A DNA stretch of 64,000 bases from Candidatus Dactylopiibacterium sp. (GCA_031119555.1 JAVHXQ010000004.1:33168-97167), one strand, 5' to 3'. Positions 36,489 to 49,602 are shown, counted from the first letter of the stretch. The notes: generated by a model from the sequence alone, not told the origin. Program-made: numbers and translations.

Positions 36489-37235
36489 GTGAAACGCAGC
36501 GAATTGCAGGCATCCCTTGAAACCCTGCTGGAGTGCGGTCGCTTCAATGATTATTGCCCAAACGGTTTGCAGGTGGAAGGCCGCGAGAGCGTGCATCGGG
36601 TGGTCTGCGGCGTCACCGCGAGCCGGGCGCTGCTCGAGCACGCGGTGCATGTCGGGGCCGACGCGATCATCGTGCATCACGGCTGGTTCTGGCGCGGCGA
36701 AGATGCCCGCGTGACCGGCATCAAGCGGCAGCGGCTGGGGCTGTTGATGGCGCATGACATCAACCTCTTCGGTTATCACCTGCCACTGGATGGCCACGCC
36801 GAACTCGGCAACAACGCCCAGCTTGGCCGCCTTCTGGGGTGGCAGGCGGAGGGCCTGGCGGCCGTGCAGCCGCTCGTCCATCTGGGGCGCCTGCCGCGTC
36901 CCATGCCGGCCGGTGAAGTCGCCCGCCTGGTGGCCGCCCGGCTTGCGCGCGAGCCCTTGCTGATCGCCGACCCCCAGCGCCCGGTGAGTCGCGTGGCGTG
37001 GTGCACGGGCGGCGCCCAGGGCTACTTCGAACATGCGATTGCCGAAGGCGTCGATCTTTACCTGTCGGGCGAGGTGTCCGAGCAGACCACGCACCTCGCG
37101 CGCGAGAGCGGCGTGGCCTACCTCGCCGCGGGGCATCACGCCACCGAGCGTTACGGCGTCCAGGCGCTCGCGCAATGGCTGCGCGACGTGCATGCGCTGG
37201 AGGCGAATTTCGTGGATATCGACAATCCCGTCTGA
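36489..37235 (+). CDS. Nif3-like dinuclear metal-binding protein (YbgI family)
   Basis: A 248-residue protein of the Nif3/GTP cyclohydrolase I type 2 family. Metal ligands are visible in IIVHHGWFWRG, GYHLPLDGHAELGNN and GHHATERYGVQAL, plus a Glu in SGEVSEQTTH. The GTG at 36489 is used; GGAAGGAG precedes it. The biochemical role of the family is unsettled. Confidence 0.9.
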   Translation: MKRSELQASLETLLECGRFNDYCPNGLQVEGRESVHRVVCGVTASRALLEHAVHVGADAIIVHHGWFWRGEDARVTGIKRQRLGLLMAHDINLFGYHLPLDGHAELGNNAQLGRLLGWQAEGLAAVQPLVHLGRLPRPMPAGEVARLVAARLAREPLLIADPQRPVSRVAWCTGGAQGYFEHAIAEGVDLYLSGEVSEQTTHLARESGVAYLAAGHHATERYGVQALAQWLRDVHALEANFVDIDNPV

Positions 37236-37283
37236 GCTTGCGCGATCCTGCCCGGATTGGAGAATTCCCCCATGGGAGCGCGG

Positions 37284-37312
37284 GCGTCAGCCCAAATGAT
37301 TCGGGGTAGAAT
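37284..37312 (+). promoter_or_regulatory. Promoter candidate for sucCD
   Basis: A TAGAAT -10 lies inside a short dyad (GGGGTAGAATCCCC), with a poor -35 (GCGTCA) 17 bp above. The 246-bp gap between the Nif3 gene and sucC holds no ORF I can support, and this is its only promoter-like element. Confidence 0.3.
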
Positions 37313-37481
37313 CCCCGCACCCTGCAGAGATCCACGCCCGTTGCCGGCCCTTTCCGGGCGCACCCAGCGGCGACGTGGCGTGAGCCCGGGGTTCCGTCGT
37401 GCGTTTTCCGTTCATTGACGACTCAAATCGCCGGTTTTCCGCGCCCCATGGCGGAGTGCCGCGCGCAACAAGGGCAAATAA

Positions 37482-38642
<1,161 letters not shown>

Positions 38643-38665
38643 GCCACGGACCAGGAGCTCACTAC

Positions 38666-39559
38666 ATGTCCATCTACATCAACAAAGACACCAAGGTCAT
38701 CACCCAGGGCATCACCGGCAAGACCGGGCAGTTCCATACCGAGAAGTGCCAGGAGTATGCCAACGGGAAGAACTGCTTCGTCGCCGGCGTGAATCCCAAG
38801 AAGGCCGGCGAGGCCATCTTCGGCATTCCCATCTACGGCACCGTGAAGGAGGCCGCCGCCCAGACCGGCGCCACCGTGTCGGTGATCTACGTGCCGCCGG
38901 CGGGGGCTGCCGCCGCGATCTGGGAAGCCGTCGAGGCCGATCTGGATCTGGCCATCTGCATCACTGAGGGCATCCCCGTGCGCGACATGCTGGAAGTGCG
39001 CAACCGCATGAAGGCCAAGGAAGCCGCCGGGGGCAAGAAGACGCTGCTGCTGGGGCCCAACTGCCCCGGCCTCATCACGCCCGACGAGATCAAGATCGGC
39101 ATCATGCCGGGCCACATCCACCGCAAGGGCCGCATCGGCGTCGTGTCGCGCTCGGGCACCCTGACCTACGAGGCCGTCGCGCAGCTCACCGAAATCGGGC
39201 TGGGTCAGTCCAGCGCGGTGGGGATCGGTGGCGACCCGATCAACGGACTCAAGCACATCGACGTCATGCAGGCCTTCAATGACGACCCCGAGACCGATGC
39301 CGTCATCATGATCGGCGAGATCGGCGGGCCCGATGAGGCCGAGGCCGCGCAGTGGTGCAAGACCCACATGAAGAAGCCCGTGGTCGGCTTCATCGCGGGC
39401 GTGACGGCACCGGCCGGCAAGCGCATGGGACACGCCGGCGCATTGATTTCGGGCGGTGCCGATACCGCCGACGCAAAGCTTGCGATCATGGAAGAGTGTG
39501 GCTTCAAGGTCACGCGCGATCCGTCGGAAATGGGCAAGCTGCTCAAGAGCCTGCTCTGA
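38666..39559 (+). CDS. sucD: Succinyl-CoA synthetase, alpha subunit
   Basis: CoA-binding, phosphohistidine-carrying subunit, 297 residues. [14 protein letters not shown] binds CoA; the catalytic histidine is His256 in [15 protein letters not shown]. The ATG at 38666 follows CAGGAGCTCACTAC. A strong terminator ends the operon. Confidence 0.97.
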   Translation: MSIYINKDTKVITQGITGKTGQFHTEKCQEYANGKNCFVAGVNPKKAGEAIFGIPIYGTVKEAAAQTGATVSVIYVPPAGAAAAIWEAVEADLDLAICITEGIPVRDMLEVRNRMKAKEAAGGKKTLLLGPNCPGLITPDEIKIGIMPGHIHRKGRIGVVSRSGTLTYEAVAQLTEIGLGQSSAVGIGGDPINGLKHIDVMQAFNDDPETDAVIMIGEIGGPDEAEAAQWCKTHMKKPVVGFIAGVTAPAGKRMGHAGALISGGADTADAKLAIMEECGFKVTRDPSEMGKLLKSLL

Positions 39560-39575
39560 GCGGACTCCGCACATG

Positions 39576-39604
39576 AAAAGGGCCGCGTGAGCGGCCCTTT
39601 TTTT
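39576..39604 (+). terminator. Rho-independent terminator of sucCD
   Basis: GGGCCGC/GCGGCCC with GTGA loop and TTTTTTT, 16 bp after the stop; the flanking A-run extends the stem. Confidence 0.95.
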
Positions 39605-39726
39605 CATGCCGCGCCCTGGCGTGAGCAGCGGGCCTTGCGGCGTGCGTTTGCGCCAGGTCGCCCGTGGCGACCGGACGGGGGAGTACACTTTGCAACCCGT
39701 TGTTTCTCCCCCGGATCGTTTTGACC

Positions 39727-40452
39727 ATGGAAGCGTTGATGCAGCACGAATTCTGGCTCGCAGTGGGCCAGATCATCATGATTGATATCCTCCTTGGCGG
39801 CGATAACGCCGTCGTGATCGCCCTGGCCTGCCGCCAGCTCCCTCCCGCGCAGCGCACGCGCGGTGTCCTGCTGGGCACCCTGGGTGCGATCCTGCTGCGC
39901 GTGATCCTGATCTTCTTCGCGCTGAGTCTGTTGCGGCTGCCTTTTCTCAAGCTCGCGGGAGCCTTGCTGCTGCTGTGGATTGGCGTGAAGCTGCTGCTGC
40001 CCGAGGATGATGCCGGGCACGGTGAAATCCAGGGCAGCGAGCGTCTGTGGTCGGCGGTGAAGACCGTGATCGTGGCCGATTTCGTGATGAGCCTCGACAA
40101 TGTGATCGCGGTCGCCGGCGCGGCCGAAGGGGCGGGCGGCGACCACAAGATGGCGCTCGTGGTATTCGGTCTTCTCGTGAGCATCCCCATCATCGTGTGG
40201 GGTAGCCAGCTCGTCATCCGGCTCATGGAGCGCTTTCCGTCCGTCGTGGTGTTCGGGGGCATGCTGCTTGGCTGGATCGCCGGGCACATGGCGGTGACCG
40301 ACCCGGTGCTGGTTCGCTGGACGACCGACGCGGCGGGCCATGTGGCGGCCTCCGTGAGTTACGGGGCGAGCATCGCGGGAGCGCTTCTGGTCTACGTGCT
40401 GGGGCGCTATTTCGGGGCGCGTCGCGAGGGGGCGGGACAAAACGACAGCTGA
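39727..40452 (+). CDS. TerC/YjbE-family membrane protein (second paralogue)
   Basis: A 241-residue multi-helix membrane protein with the TerC acid motifs IIMIDILLGGDNAVVIALACR and VADFVMSLDNVIAVAGAA, closely matching the copy at 5810-6511, including WIGVKLL and LLGWIAGHM. The main differences are the loop after helix 3 and the last 30 residues. It follows the sucD terminator and stands alone. The ion handled is unknown. Confidence 0.87.
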   Translation: MEALMQHEFWLAVGQIIMIDILLGGDNAVVIALACRQLPPAQRTRGVLLGTLGAILLRVILIFFALSLLRLPFLKLAGALLLLWIGVKLLLPEDDAGHGEIQGSERLWSAVKTVIVADFVMSLDNVIAVAGAAEGAGGDHKMALVVFGLLVSIPIIVWGSQLVIRLMERFPSVVVFGGMLLGWIAGHMAVTDPVLVRWTTDAAGHVAASVSYGASIAGALLVYVLGRYFGARREGAGQNDS

Positions 40453-40510
40453 TGTGACGCAGTTCGCTCCACGCGTCAGCTGGTTGGCCGTCGCGCCGCT
40501 CGGGGTGTCA

Positions 40511-40559
40511 TACTGCACCGTACGCGCCATGAAGGGTTTCGGTGGTGCCCGGTGCAGTA
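40511..40559. repeat. 10-bp perfect inverted repeat upstream of the FHA gene
   Basis: TACTGCACCG and CGGTGCAGTA flank a 29-bp loop and end 28 bp before the FHA start codon. The distance of about 39 bp between arm centres is near four helical turns, which would suit two dimer half-sites or a looped repressor; it could also be an RNA stem in the leader. Confidence 0.5.
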
Positions 40560-40587
40560 CGGCCCGGACAGTTTGCACGAGGAATGA

Positions 40588-41346
40588 ATGGCGAAGCTGA
40601 TTCTGAGCATGGATGGCCTGGTCCTGAAGGAAATTCCTTTGAAGAAGGAAAGGACCACGATTGGCCGCAAGCCGCATAACGACATCCAGATCGACAACCT
40701 CGCGATCAGCGGCGAGCACGCGGTCATCGTCGTGATCCTCAACGACGCTTTCCTCGAGGATCTCAACAGCACCAACGGCAGCTACGTCAACGGGCAGTCG
40801 GTCAAGAAACACGTCCTCAAGGACAACGACGTGGTCGAGCTGGGCAAGTACCGCCTCAAGTTCCTCAAGGACGCGCCCGACGCGAACCTCGCCGCTTCCT
40901 TCGAAAAAGCATTCGTGAGTTCGGCCGAGGCGGCTCGCCTGGGCAGCGGTCCGCGCGGTCATACCGAGACCATGGTGGGTTTCGGCGGCGAAGGCTCGGT
41001 CACGCAGACCGAGCGCTGGGCGGGCGAGTCGTCGTCGGAGCCGGCCGCGAGCGCGGTGTCCGCGGCGGGCGATGCGCTCGGCGTGGTTCAGGTCATCAGC
41101 GGGCGCAATGCTGGGCGGGAGCTTGAGCTTTCCAAGTCGCTCACCACGCTGGGCAAGCCCGGCGTGCAGGTCGCGGTGATCACGCGCCGGCCGCATGGCT
41201 ACTTCATCACGCACGTGGAGGGCGACACCTTCCCCATCCTCAACGGCCGTCAGCTCGACGCGCAGGCCCACCTGCTCGGCGACCATGACGTCATCGAGAT
41301 CGCGGGGGTGAAGATGGAGTTCTACCTGCGCAGTCACGCGAGCTGA
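40588..41346 (+). CDS. Protein with two FHA domains
   Basis: A 252-residue cytoplasmic protein. The first FHA domain (about residues 1-90) is complete, with GRKPHND, the SGEHA Ser-His pair and NSTNGSYVNG needed for phosphothreonine binding. A flexible Gly/Ser/Ala-rich linker (about 110-160) leads to a second FHA-like domain (about 160-250) that has lost these residues (LGKPGVQVAVITRRPHG), so it probably does not bind phosphopeptide. No kinase or secretion genes lie nearby. The metallo-beta-lactamase gene starts four bases after the stop. Confidence 0.85.
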   Translation: MAKLILSMDGLVLKEIPLKKERTTIGRKPHNDIQIDNLAISGEHAVIVVILNDAFLEDLNSTNGSYVNGQSVKKHVLKDNDVVELGKYRLKFLKDAPDANLAASFEKAFVSSAEAARLGSGPRGHTETMVGFGGEGSVTQTERWAGESSSEPAASAVSAAGDALGVVQVISGRNAGRELELSKSLTTLGKPGVQVAVITRRPHGYFITHVEGDTFPILNGRQLDAQAHLLGDHDVIEIAGVKMEFYLRSHAS

Positions 41347-41350
41347 GCCC

Positions 41351-42130
41351 ATGAAGCTCGAGGTCCTCGGTTGCAGTGGCGGCATCGGGGGGCGGGAGTT
41401 CCTGACGACGTCGCTGCGCATCGATGACGACATCCTGATCGATTGCGGGACGGGCGTGGGGGTGCTCGATGTGGACGCGCTCGCGCGCATCGACCACGTG
41501 TTCCTGACCCATTCCCACCTCGACCACATCGCGCTTCTGCCGATGCTGATAGACAGTGCGAGCGAGCGGCGTGACCGCCCGCTGCACGTGCATGGTGCGC
41601 CCGAGACCCTCGCGGCCCTGCGTGCGCACGTATTCAACTGGACGATCTGGCCCGACTTCACGGTCCTGCCCGGCAGCGGCGCGGGCGCCGGGGCGCCGCT
41701 CCTCACGCTGGAATCGCTGGCGGTGGGGGACAGCCTCGTGCTGGGCGACCGGCGCATCACGCCGATTCCGGCGGAGCACGCGGTGCCCACGCAGGGCTAC
41801 GTGGTGGGATATCCGGGGGGCAGCCTCGCGTTCTCGGGTGATACCACGCTGTGCCCGGCGCAGATCGCGGCACTCAACGCGGTGTCCGACCTGCACATGC
41901 TCATCATCGAGACGGCGTTGCCCGACGCGCGCAGCGAAATGGCGCTCGTGGCGCGCCACCTTTCGCCGCATACCCTGCACGATGCGCTGAGCCTGCTCAC
42001 GGGACGGCCGGAGGTGTACGTCACGCACCTCAAACCCGGTCATTCGCGCACGCTGCAACACGAAGTGCTCGATTACACGGGGCCCCTGCGGCTGGAGCTG
42101 CTGCGGCAGGGGCAGGTCTTTGACCTTTGA
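41351..42130 (+). CDS. Metallo-beta-lactamase-fold hydrolase (cyclic-nucleotide phosphodiesterase-like)
   Basis: A 259-residue MBL-fold protein. The metal motif FLTHSHLDHIALLPML is at about residues 52-67, followed by GDTTLCP and the late YVTHLKPGH histidine. The N-terminal LEVLGCSGGIGGREFLTTSLRID resembles class II cAMP phosphodiesterases, so a cyclic-nucleotide or phosphodiester substrate is plausible but unproven. It is cotranscribed with the FHA gene. Confidence 0.8.
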   Translation: MKLEVLGCSGGIGGREFLTTSLRIDDDILIDCGTGVGVLDVDALARIDHVFLTHSHLDHIALLPMLIDSASERRDRPLHVHGAPETLAALRAHVFNWTIWPDFTVLPGSGAGAGAPLLTLESLAVGDSLVLGDRRITPIPAEHAVPTQGYVVGYPGGSLAFSGDTTLCPAQIAALNAVSDLHMLIIETALPDARSEMALVARHLSPHTLHDALSLLTGRPEVYVTHLKPGHSRTLQHEVLDYTGPLRLELLRQGQVFDL

Positions 42131-42201
42131 GGGCTGATGCGCCGCTGCGCGCGGCGCCGGGGGGGCTGGCGGCCGGGTACGGCGCGCCAGCGCGGCGGAG
42201 C

Positions 42202-43371
42202 TTACGGCTGCGCGCCGCCGATGATTTCCTTCACTTCCCACTTGCCCGCGCGGACTTCATAGACCGTGATGCCGCCCTGGGCGAGGTCGCCGCGAGCATC
42301 GTAGGAGATGTCGGGCGCGGTCACGCCGGCGTGATGGATGCCGGCCAGTACGGGCAGATACTTCGCGGGTTCGCTGGAATCTGCCTGCAGCATGGCGGCC
42401 ACCATCACGCGCGCCGCGTCATAGCCATACGGCGAGTAGATCTCGGGTTCGCCGAAACGGTCGCGGAAGCGCTTGAGGAAATCGGCACCGCCGGGCATCT
42501 GCTCCATGGGAACGCCGGCCAGCGAGGCGATGGTGCCGTTGGCGGCATCGCCGGCGAGCTTCAGGAAGGTCTCCGAGCGCGTCATCTCACCCGAAACGAG
42601 CGGAGTCTTCAGGCCGATCTGGCGCAGCTGCTTGGCCAGCGGACCCGACTGCGCGTCGGTGCCGCCGAAGAACACCGCATCGGCGCCACGGCTCTTGATG
42701 CGCGTGAGGATGGCCATGAAGTCGCTGGCCTTGTCGGTCGTGAACTCGCGCGCCACGATCTTGCCGCCGGCGGCCTTGGCCGCCTTCTCGAACTCGTCGG
42801 CCAGCCCCTGACCGTAGGCGGTGCGGTCGTCGATGATGGCGATCTTGCCCGCGCCCAGCTTCTCAACCACGAAGCGGCCCATGACCGAGCCCTGCTGGGT
42901 GTCGGAAGTCATGGAGCGGAAGGTCGTCTTGAAGCCCTGTTCGGTGAAGGCCGGCGCCGTCGCCATGGCGATCTGCGGAATGCCGGCGTCCGAGTAAACC
43001 TTTGAAGCGGGAATCGAGGTGCCGGAGTTGAAGTGGCCGATCACGCCCGCCACGCCGCCGTCGAGCACGCGCTGTGCGACCTGGGTGGCGGTGCGCGGAT
43101 CGGCCATGTCGTCTTCGGCCACGAGCTGGAACTTCACGGGCTGGCCGCCGAGCTTGGGCTGAGCGGCGTTGGCGTCGTCGATCGCGAGCTGCACGCCATT
43201 CTGGTAGCCCTTGCCATAGTGGGCCTGCGGGCCCGTCAGCGGCGCGGCGAAGCCGATCTTGACGACGCGTTCGGTGGCTGCGGGTGTGCCTTCCTGCTTC
43301 TGGCCACAGCCCGCCAGCACGAGGCTCGTGGCGAAGGCTGCGGCTAAGGCGTGCTTGAGAGAGTTGTTCAT
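42202..43371 (-). CDS. livK: Branched-chain amino-acid ABC transporter binding lipoprotein
   Basis: A 389-residue type I periplasmic binding protein of the LivJ/K family. The lipoprotein signal MNNSLKHALAAAFATSLVLAGC places the lipid on Cys22, unusual but not rare for this family. The binding-domain segments are KIGFAAPLTGPQAHYGKGYQNG, GHFNSGTSIPASKVY and SPYGYDAARVMVAAM. No permease or ATPase genes lie next to it, so it is an orphan subunit here. Divergent from the dehydrogenase. Confidence 0.88.
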   Translation of the reverse strand: MNNSLKHALAAAFATSLVLAGCGQKQEGTPAATERVVKIGFAAPLTGPQAHYGKGYQNGVQLAIDDANAAQPKLGGQPVKFQLVAEDDMADPRTATQVAQRVLDGGVAGVIGHFNSGTSIPASKVYSDAGIPQIAMATAPAFTEQGFKTTFRSMTSDTQQGSVMGRFVVEKLGAGKIAIIDDRTAYGQGLADEFEKAAKAAGGKIVAREFTTDKASDFMAILTRIKSRGADAVFFGGTDAQSGPLAKQLRQIGLKTPLVSGEMTRSETFLKLAGDAANGTIASLAGVPMEQMPGGADFLKRFRDRFGEPEIYSPYGYDAARVMVAAMLQADSSEPAKYLPVLAGIHHAGVTAPDISYDARGDLAQGGITVYEVRAGKWEVKEIIGGAQP

Positions 43372-43574
43372 ATGGTGTGCTCCAAGTTGAGGGTCAGAGG
43401 CGAAAATCTGGACATGCGCAGATGCGAGCCAGAATCATGCCAGATGGATGGGACTGTGCGGCGCGCGGCGCATGCCCGCAAGCAGGGCAAGCCGCTAAGG
43501 GAAAATCGGGGTACGCTGTCTGGCGCGCGGAGGGGCGCATCACGCCCGGCGCGTCGAAAAACAAGGAGCAGCGC

Positions 43575-44501
43575 ATGAAGGTGTCCGTGATCGGGATGGG
43601 AGCTGTCGGGACGGAAATCGTGGGGTTTCTCGTCAATATGAGCGAGGTGGCGCAGATCGTCGCGGTCGACCGGCTCAAGAGCAAGGCCGAGGCCGAGATC
43701 TGGGATTTCTCCCACACCACGCCTTTCACGCATACCAAGAATCCTTCCCTCGTGGCGGGGGAATATCCCGACACCGCGAACAGCGACATCGTGGTCATCA
43801 CGGCGGGCGCGCAGCTCCAGCAGGGGCAGTCGCGCGACGATCTGGTGCGGGTCAACAGCGCGATCCTGCGGGCGATCATCGCCGACGTGGAGCGTTATTC
43901 GCCCGGTGCGATCGTGATCAATGTGACAAACCCCGTCGACGTGATGACACAGGTGATGCTGCGTGCATCGAGCTACCCGTCGTCGCGGCTCATCTCGGCG
44001 GGCACGCTGATCGACACCGCGCGCTTCCTGCGCATCCTGAGCGACCACGTGGGAATCGATCCGAAGAACATCTACGGCTACATGCTCGGCGACCACGGCG
44101 CGACGGGCTTCATTCCCTGGAGCCTGTGCAAGGTGTGCGGGCTGGACGTGGACAGCTACTGCCGCCTCAATGGCCTGCCGCCGGTCGACCGCGAGGCGAT
44201 CCGCCGTCAGGTGCTGGAGGCGGGGTTCCGCATCTTCGAGCGCAAGGGCAACACCAACCACGGCATCGCGGCCAGCGTGTTCCGGGTGATCCGCGCGATC
44301 ACCGCCAACGAACAGTCCATCCTTCCGCTGGGAGTGCTGCTCGACGGCCAGTTCGGCATCCATGATCTGGTCATGAGCGTGCCCTGCGTGGTCGGGCGCC
44401 CCGGCGTGGAGCGCGTGCTCAACTACGATTTCACGCCCGAGGAGCAGGCCGCGCTGCGCGCCTCCGAAACCCATCTGCGCGAACTGCTGGCGCTGGTCTG
44501 A
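43575..44501 (+). CDS. LDH/MDH-fold L-2-hydroxyacid dehydrogenase of uncertain substrate
   Basis: A 308-residue NAD-dependent dehydrogenase: Rossmann GMGAVGTE, then Asp32 (VDR) favouring NAD, and the catalytic Arg of the DTARF stretch and His of GDHGAT. The mobile substrate loop reads AGAQLQQGQSRDDL; by my alignment the specificity residue is Leu81, where lactate dehydrogenases have Gln and malate dehydrogenases Arg. A larger or more hydrophobic 2-oxoacid substrate is therefore likely. The ATG follows AAGGAGCAGCGC. It is the only gene in its transcription unit. Confidence 0.8.
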   Translation: MKVSVIGMGAVGTEIVGFLVNMSEVAQIVAVDRLKSKAEAEIWDFSHTTPFTHTKNPSLVAGEYPDTANSDIVVITAGAQLQQGQSRDDLVRVNSAILRAIIADVERYSPGAIVINVTNPVDVMTQVMLRASSYPSSRLISAGTLIDTARFLRILSDHVGIDPKNIYGYMLGDHGATGFIPWSLCKVCGLDVDSYCRLNGLPPVDREAIRRQVLEAGFRIFERKGNTNHGIAASVFRVIRAITANEQSILPLGVLLDGQFGIHDLVMSVPCVVGRPGVERVLNYDFTPEEQAALRASETHLRELLALV

Positions 44502-44520
44502 CGCGCATGCGCGCCGGCTT

Positions 44521-44549
44521 CCCGCCCGGCGCGCGAAGCACCGGGCGGG
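44521..44549. terminator. Bidirectional GC hairpin between the dehydrogenase and gcvP
   Basis: CCCGCCCGG/CCGGGCGGG with an 11-base loop lies between two convergent stop codons. There is no T-run on either strand. Confidence 0.45.
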
Positions 44550-44556
44550 CGCGGCG

Positions 44557-47463
<2,907 letters not shown>

Positions 47464-47501
47464 GTTCGGGGCAGGGGCGGAGGGGAGGGGCGGGCGGCGC
47501 G

Positions 47502-47669
47502 TCAGCGGCCGCGCCGCAGGCGCAGGATGGTGAAGATGAGCCAGATGCCGATCAGCAGGGCCGTCAGCCATTTGCCGCGCGTGAGGATCAGCATGGCGAG
47601 ACTCATGCCCGCCGCCACGAGGGCATGCAGCAGGAGCTCGCCGAACGGATCGCGCGGTGGCCGGGCCAC
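47502..47669 (-). CDS. Small two-helix membrane protein between gcvH and gcvP
   Basis: A 55-residue ORF from a GTG at 47669, 16 bp after the gcvH stop and 38 bp before gcvP. It has two hydrophobic segments ([18 protein letters not shown] and [16 protein letters not shown]) separated by a short basic loop and ends LRLRRGR, so the C-terminus is probably cytoplasmic. I do not recognise the family. The longer 78-residue form in the ORF track would overlap gcvH by about 50 bp. The hydrophobic pattern and its neat fit in the gap support real coding. Confidence 0.6.
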   Translation of the reverse strand: MARPPRDPFGELLLHALVAAGMSLAMLILTRGKWLTALLIGIWLIFTILRLRRGR

Positions 47670-47685
47670 GGACGGGCGCTGGCGA

Positions 47686-48069
47686 TCAGGCCGCGTCGAC
47701 GATCTTGCCGTAGGCTGCCGCGTCGAGCAGGCCGGCAAGGTCGGCCGCGTTGGCCGGCCTGAGCTTGAAAAGCCAGGCGCCGTAGGGGTCGGTGTTGATC
47801 GATTCGGGGGCGTCCACGGCGGCGGTGTTGGCTTCCACGATCTCGCCGGCCACGGGGGCGTAGATGTCGGAGGCGGCCTTCACCGACTCGATCACCGCGA
47901 CTTCTTCTTCGGCCTTCACGCTGCGGCCCGCGGCCGGCAGGTCGAGGAAGACGATGTCGCCGAGCGCGCCCTGGGCGTGGTCGGTGATGCCTATCGTCAG
48001 CGTGCCGTCGGCTTCGGTGCGGATCCACTCGTGGGATTCGGTGTAGCGCAGGTCTGCGGGAATGCTCAT
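47686..48069 (-). CDS. gcvH: Glycine cleavage system H protein
   Basis: Lipoyl carrier protein of 127 residues that shuttles the aminomethyl intermediate between P, T and L proteins. The lipoylated lysine is Lys64 in [17 protein letters not shown]-terminus [17 protein letters not shown]. It lies between gcvT and the small membrane protein. Confidence 0.97.
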   Translation of the reverse strand: MSIPADLRYTESHEWIRTEADGTLTIGITDHAQGALGDIVFLDLPAAGRSVKAEEEVAVIESVKAASDIYAPVAGEIVEANTAAVDAPESINTDPYGAWLFKLRPANAADLAGLLDAAAYGKIVDAA

Positions 48070-48175
48070 GGGGGCTCCTGATAGAACGTGAAAGGGTGAG
48101 GTGAAATGATGAGGGGTGCGCGCGCCGGGGGCAAAGCGAAGTCTGCGCGCTTTCGCGGCGGACTTCCGCCTGCGT

Positions 48176-49261
48176 TCAGACGAGAACCTTGCCGCGTCGC
48201 ACGAAGGGCAGCTTCACGATGCGCGCGGGCAGGCGCTTGCCACGCACGTCCACCTCCACCCGGTCGCCCACCACGACGCCGGCGGGCAGGCGGGCGAAAG
48301 CGATGGAAGCGTTGAGGCTGGGGGCGAAGCTGCCGCTGGTGGTTTCGCCTTCCCCCAGGGCCGTGAAAACGCTCATGTGGCTGCGCAATACGCCGCGCCC
48401 TTCGAGCAGCAGGCCCGCGAGCTGGCGGGTGGGGGGCGTGGCCTCGAGTGCGACGCGGCCGATGAAGGGGCGCGCCCGCGAGAAATCGACGGTCCAGGCG
48501 AGGCCGGATTCGAGCGGACTCACGGTTTCGTCCATGTCCTGGCCGTAGAGGTTCATGCCGGCCTCCAGGCGCAGCGTGTCGCGCGCGCCCAGCCCGACGG
48601 GGGCGACGCCCTGCGCCGCGAGCGCCCGCCAGATCGCTTCGGCCTGCGCAGCCGGAAAGATCAGCTCGTAGCCGGCTTCGCCGGTATAGCCCGTGAAGCC
48701 GATCATGATGTCGCCCATGCGCGCGGCCTGGAAATAGCGCAAGCCGGCGGTGGCGGCTGCGCTGCCGGGCAGGGCGGCGTGCACGGCGGCCTGAGCCTGC
48801 GGACCCTGCACGGCGATCAGGGCGAGGTCGCGGCGCGCGGTGAGGGTCACGTTGCCGCCACCGGGCAGGCCGCGCGCGACTTCGCGCATCCACGCGAGAT
48901 CCTTGTCGGCGGTGCCGGCATTGACGACCACGCGGTAATCGTCCGGGGCGAAGAAATACACGATCAGGTCGTCGATGACGCCGCCGTCCGGCCCGAGCAT
49001 GCAGGAGTACAGCGCGCGCCCCGTCTCGGTGAGCTTGGCCACGTCGTTGGCGAGCAGGTGCTCGAGAAAGGCCTGGGCGCCCGCGCCGGTGATGTCGACG
49101 GCCAGCATGTGGGATACGTCGAACATGCCCGCGCGTTCGCGCACGAGGCGATGTTCCTCGAGCTGGGAACCGTAGTGTATGGGCATGTCCCAGCCGGCGA
49201 AGTCGACGATGCGCGCACCGGCGGCGACATGGATGGGGTAGAGCGGAGTCTGCTTGGCCAT
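48176..49261 (-). CDS. gcvT: Aminomethyltransferase, T-protein
   Basis: Moves the one-carbon unit from GcvH to tetrahydrofolate, releasing ammonia. The 361 residues show [33 protein letters not shown] at the start, and the folate-binding Asp of [13 protein letters not shown]. The start at 49261 ([12 protein letters not shown]) is preceded by the riboswitch leader. The 807-residue ORF in the track only reflects the lack of stops upstream in this GC-rich frame. Confidence 0.97.
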   Translation of the reverse strand: MAKQTPLYPIHVAAGARIVDFAGWDMPIHYGSQLEEHRLVRERAGMFDVSHMLAVDITGAGAQAFLEHLLANDVAKLTETGRALYSCMLGPDGGVIDDLIVYFFAPDDYRVVVNAGTADKDLAWMREVARGLPGGGNVTLTARRDLALIAVQGPQAQAAVHAALPGSAAATAGLRYFQAARMGDIMIGFTGYTGEAGYELIFPAAQAEAIWRALAAQGVAPVGLGARDTLRLEAGMNLYGQDMDETVSPLESGLAWTVDFSRARPFIGRVALEATPPTRQLAGLLLEGRGVLRSHMSVFTALGEGETTSGSFAPSLNASIAFARLPAGVVVGDRVEVDVRGKRLPARIVKLPFVRRGKVLV

Positions 49262-49295
49262 TCTGGCTCCGTGGCAAATGTGGAGGCGAAAAATG

Positions 49296-49328
49296 AAAAG
49301 GGCCGTGCCCGCAGCGCGGAACCGGCCC
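49296..49328 (-). terminator. Riboswitch-controlled terminator before gcvT
   Basis: On the minus strand GGGCCG...CGGCCC, with an inner CCGC/GCGG stem, is followed by TTTTCATTTTT. It lies directly after the second glycine aptamer, whose 3' edge can pair with part of this stem, and ends 35 bp before the gcvT start. Confidence 0.75.
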
Positions 49329-49503
49329 CCATCTGTCCTTGGTACCTGAGAGATTGCGCCGGGTGTGGCGCGTGCCCCTTCGGTGGGTGCCCGAACGGCA
49401 CCGCTCTCCAGATTTGCGTTCTCCGTCCGGTCCTTTTGCCTGAGCGTTCCCGGGGGGTTACGCCTTCGGCGGCTGCCGCTTCGCAGCGCTCTCCCGAACG
49501 AAG
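49327..49503 (-). promoter_or_regulatory. Tandem glycine riboswitch
   Basis: Read on the minus strand there are two consecutive aptamers. The first contains CGGGAGAGCGC, GCCGAAGG and CTCAGGCAAAAGGACCG. The second contains CTGGAGAGCGG, ACCGAAGGGG and CTCAGGTACCAAGGACAG. These are the conserved blocks of the gcvT riboswitch class. With the downstream terminator the expected action is ON: glycine stops termination and lets gcvT-gcvH-gcvP be made. Confidence 0.95.
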
Positions 49504-49602
49504 CCGCGAATTTAACCCGGTCGCGTGCCGAACTCAATATGGCACACCGATATTCGCGCCGCTTGCCGCAGCCAGCCGACGCCACGCTGCTAGACTTTGC
49601 GC

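Noticed and set aside
39604-41790. 728-residue minus-strand ORF over terC2 and the FHA gene
   Set aside because: Antisense shadow; the plus-strand frames encode clear TerC and FHA proteins.
42139-42157. GCGCCGC/GCGGCGC hairpin between the MBL gene and livK as a terminator
   Set aside because: No T-run on either strand and very GC-rich surroundings; not distinguishable from background.
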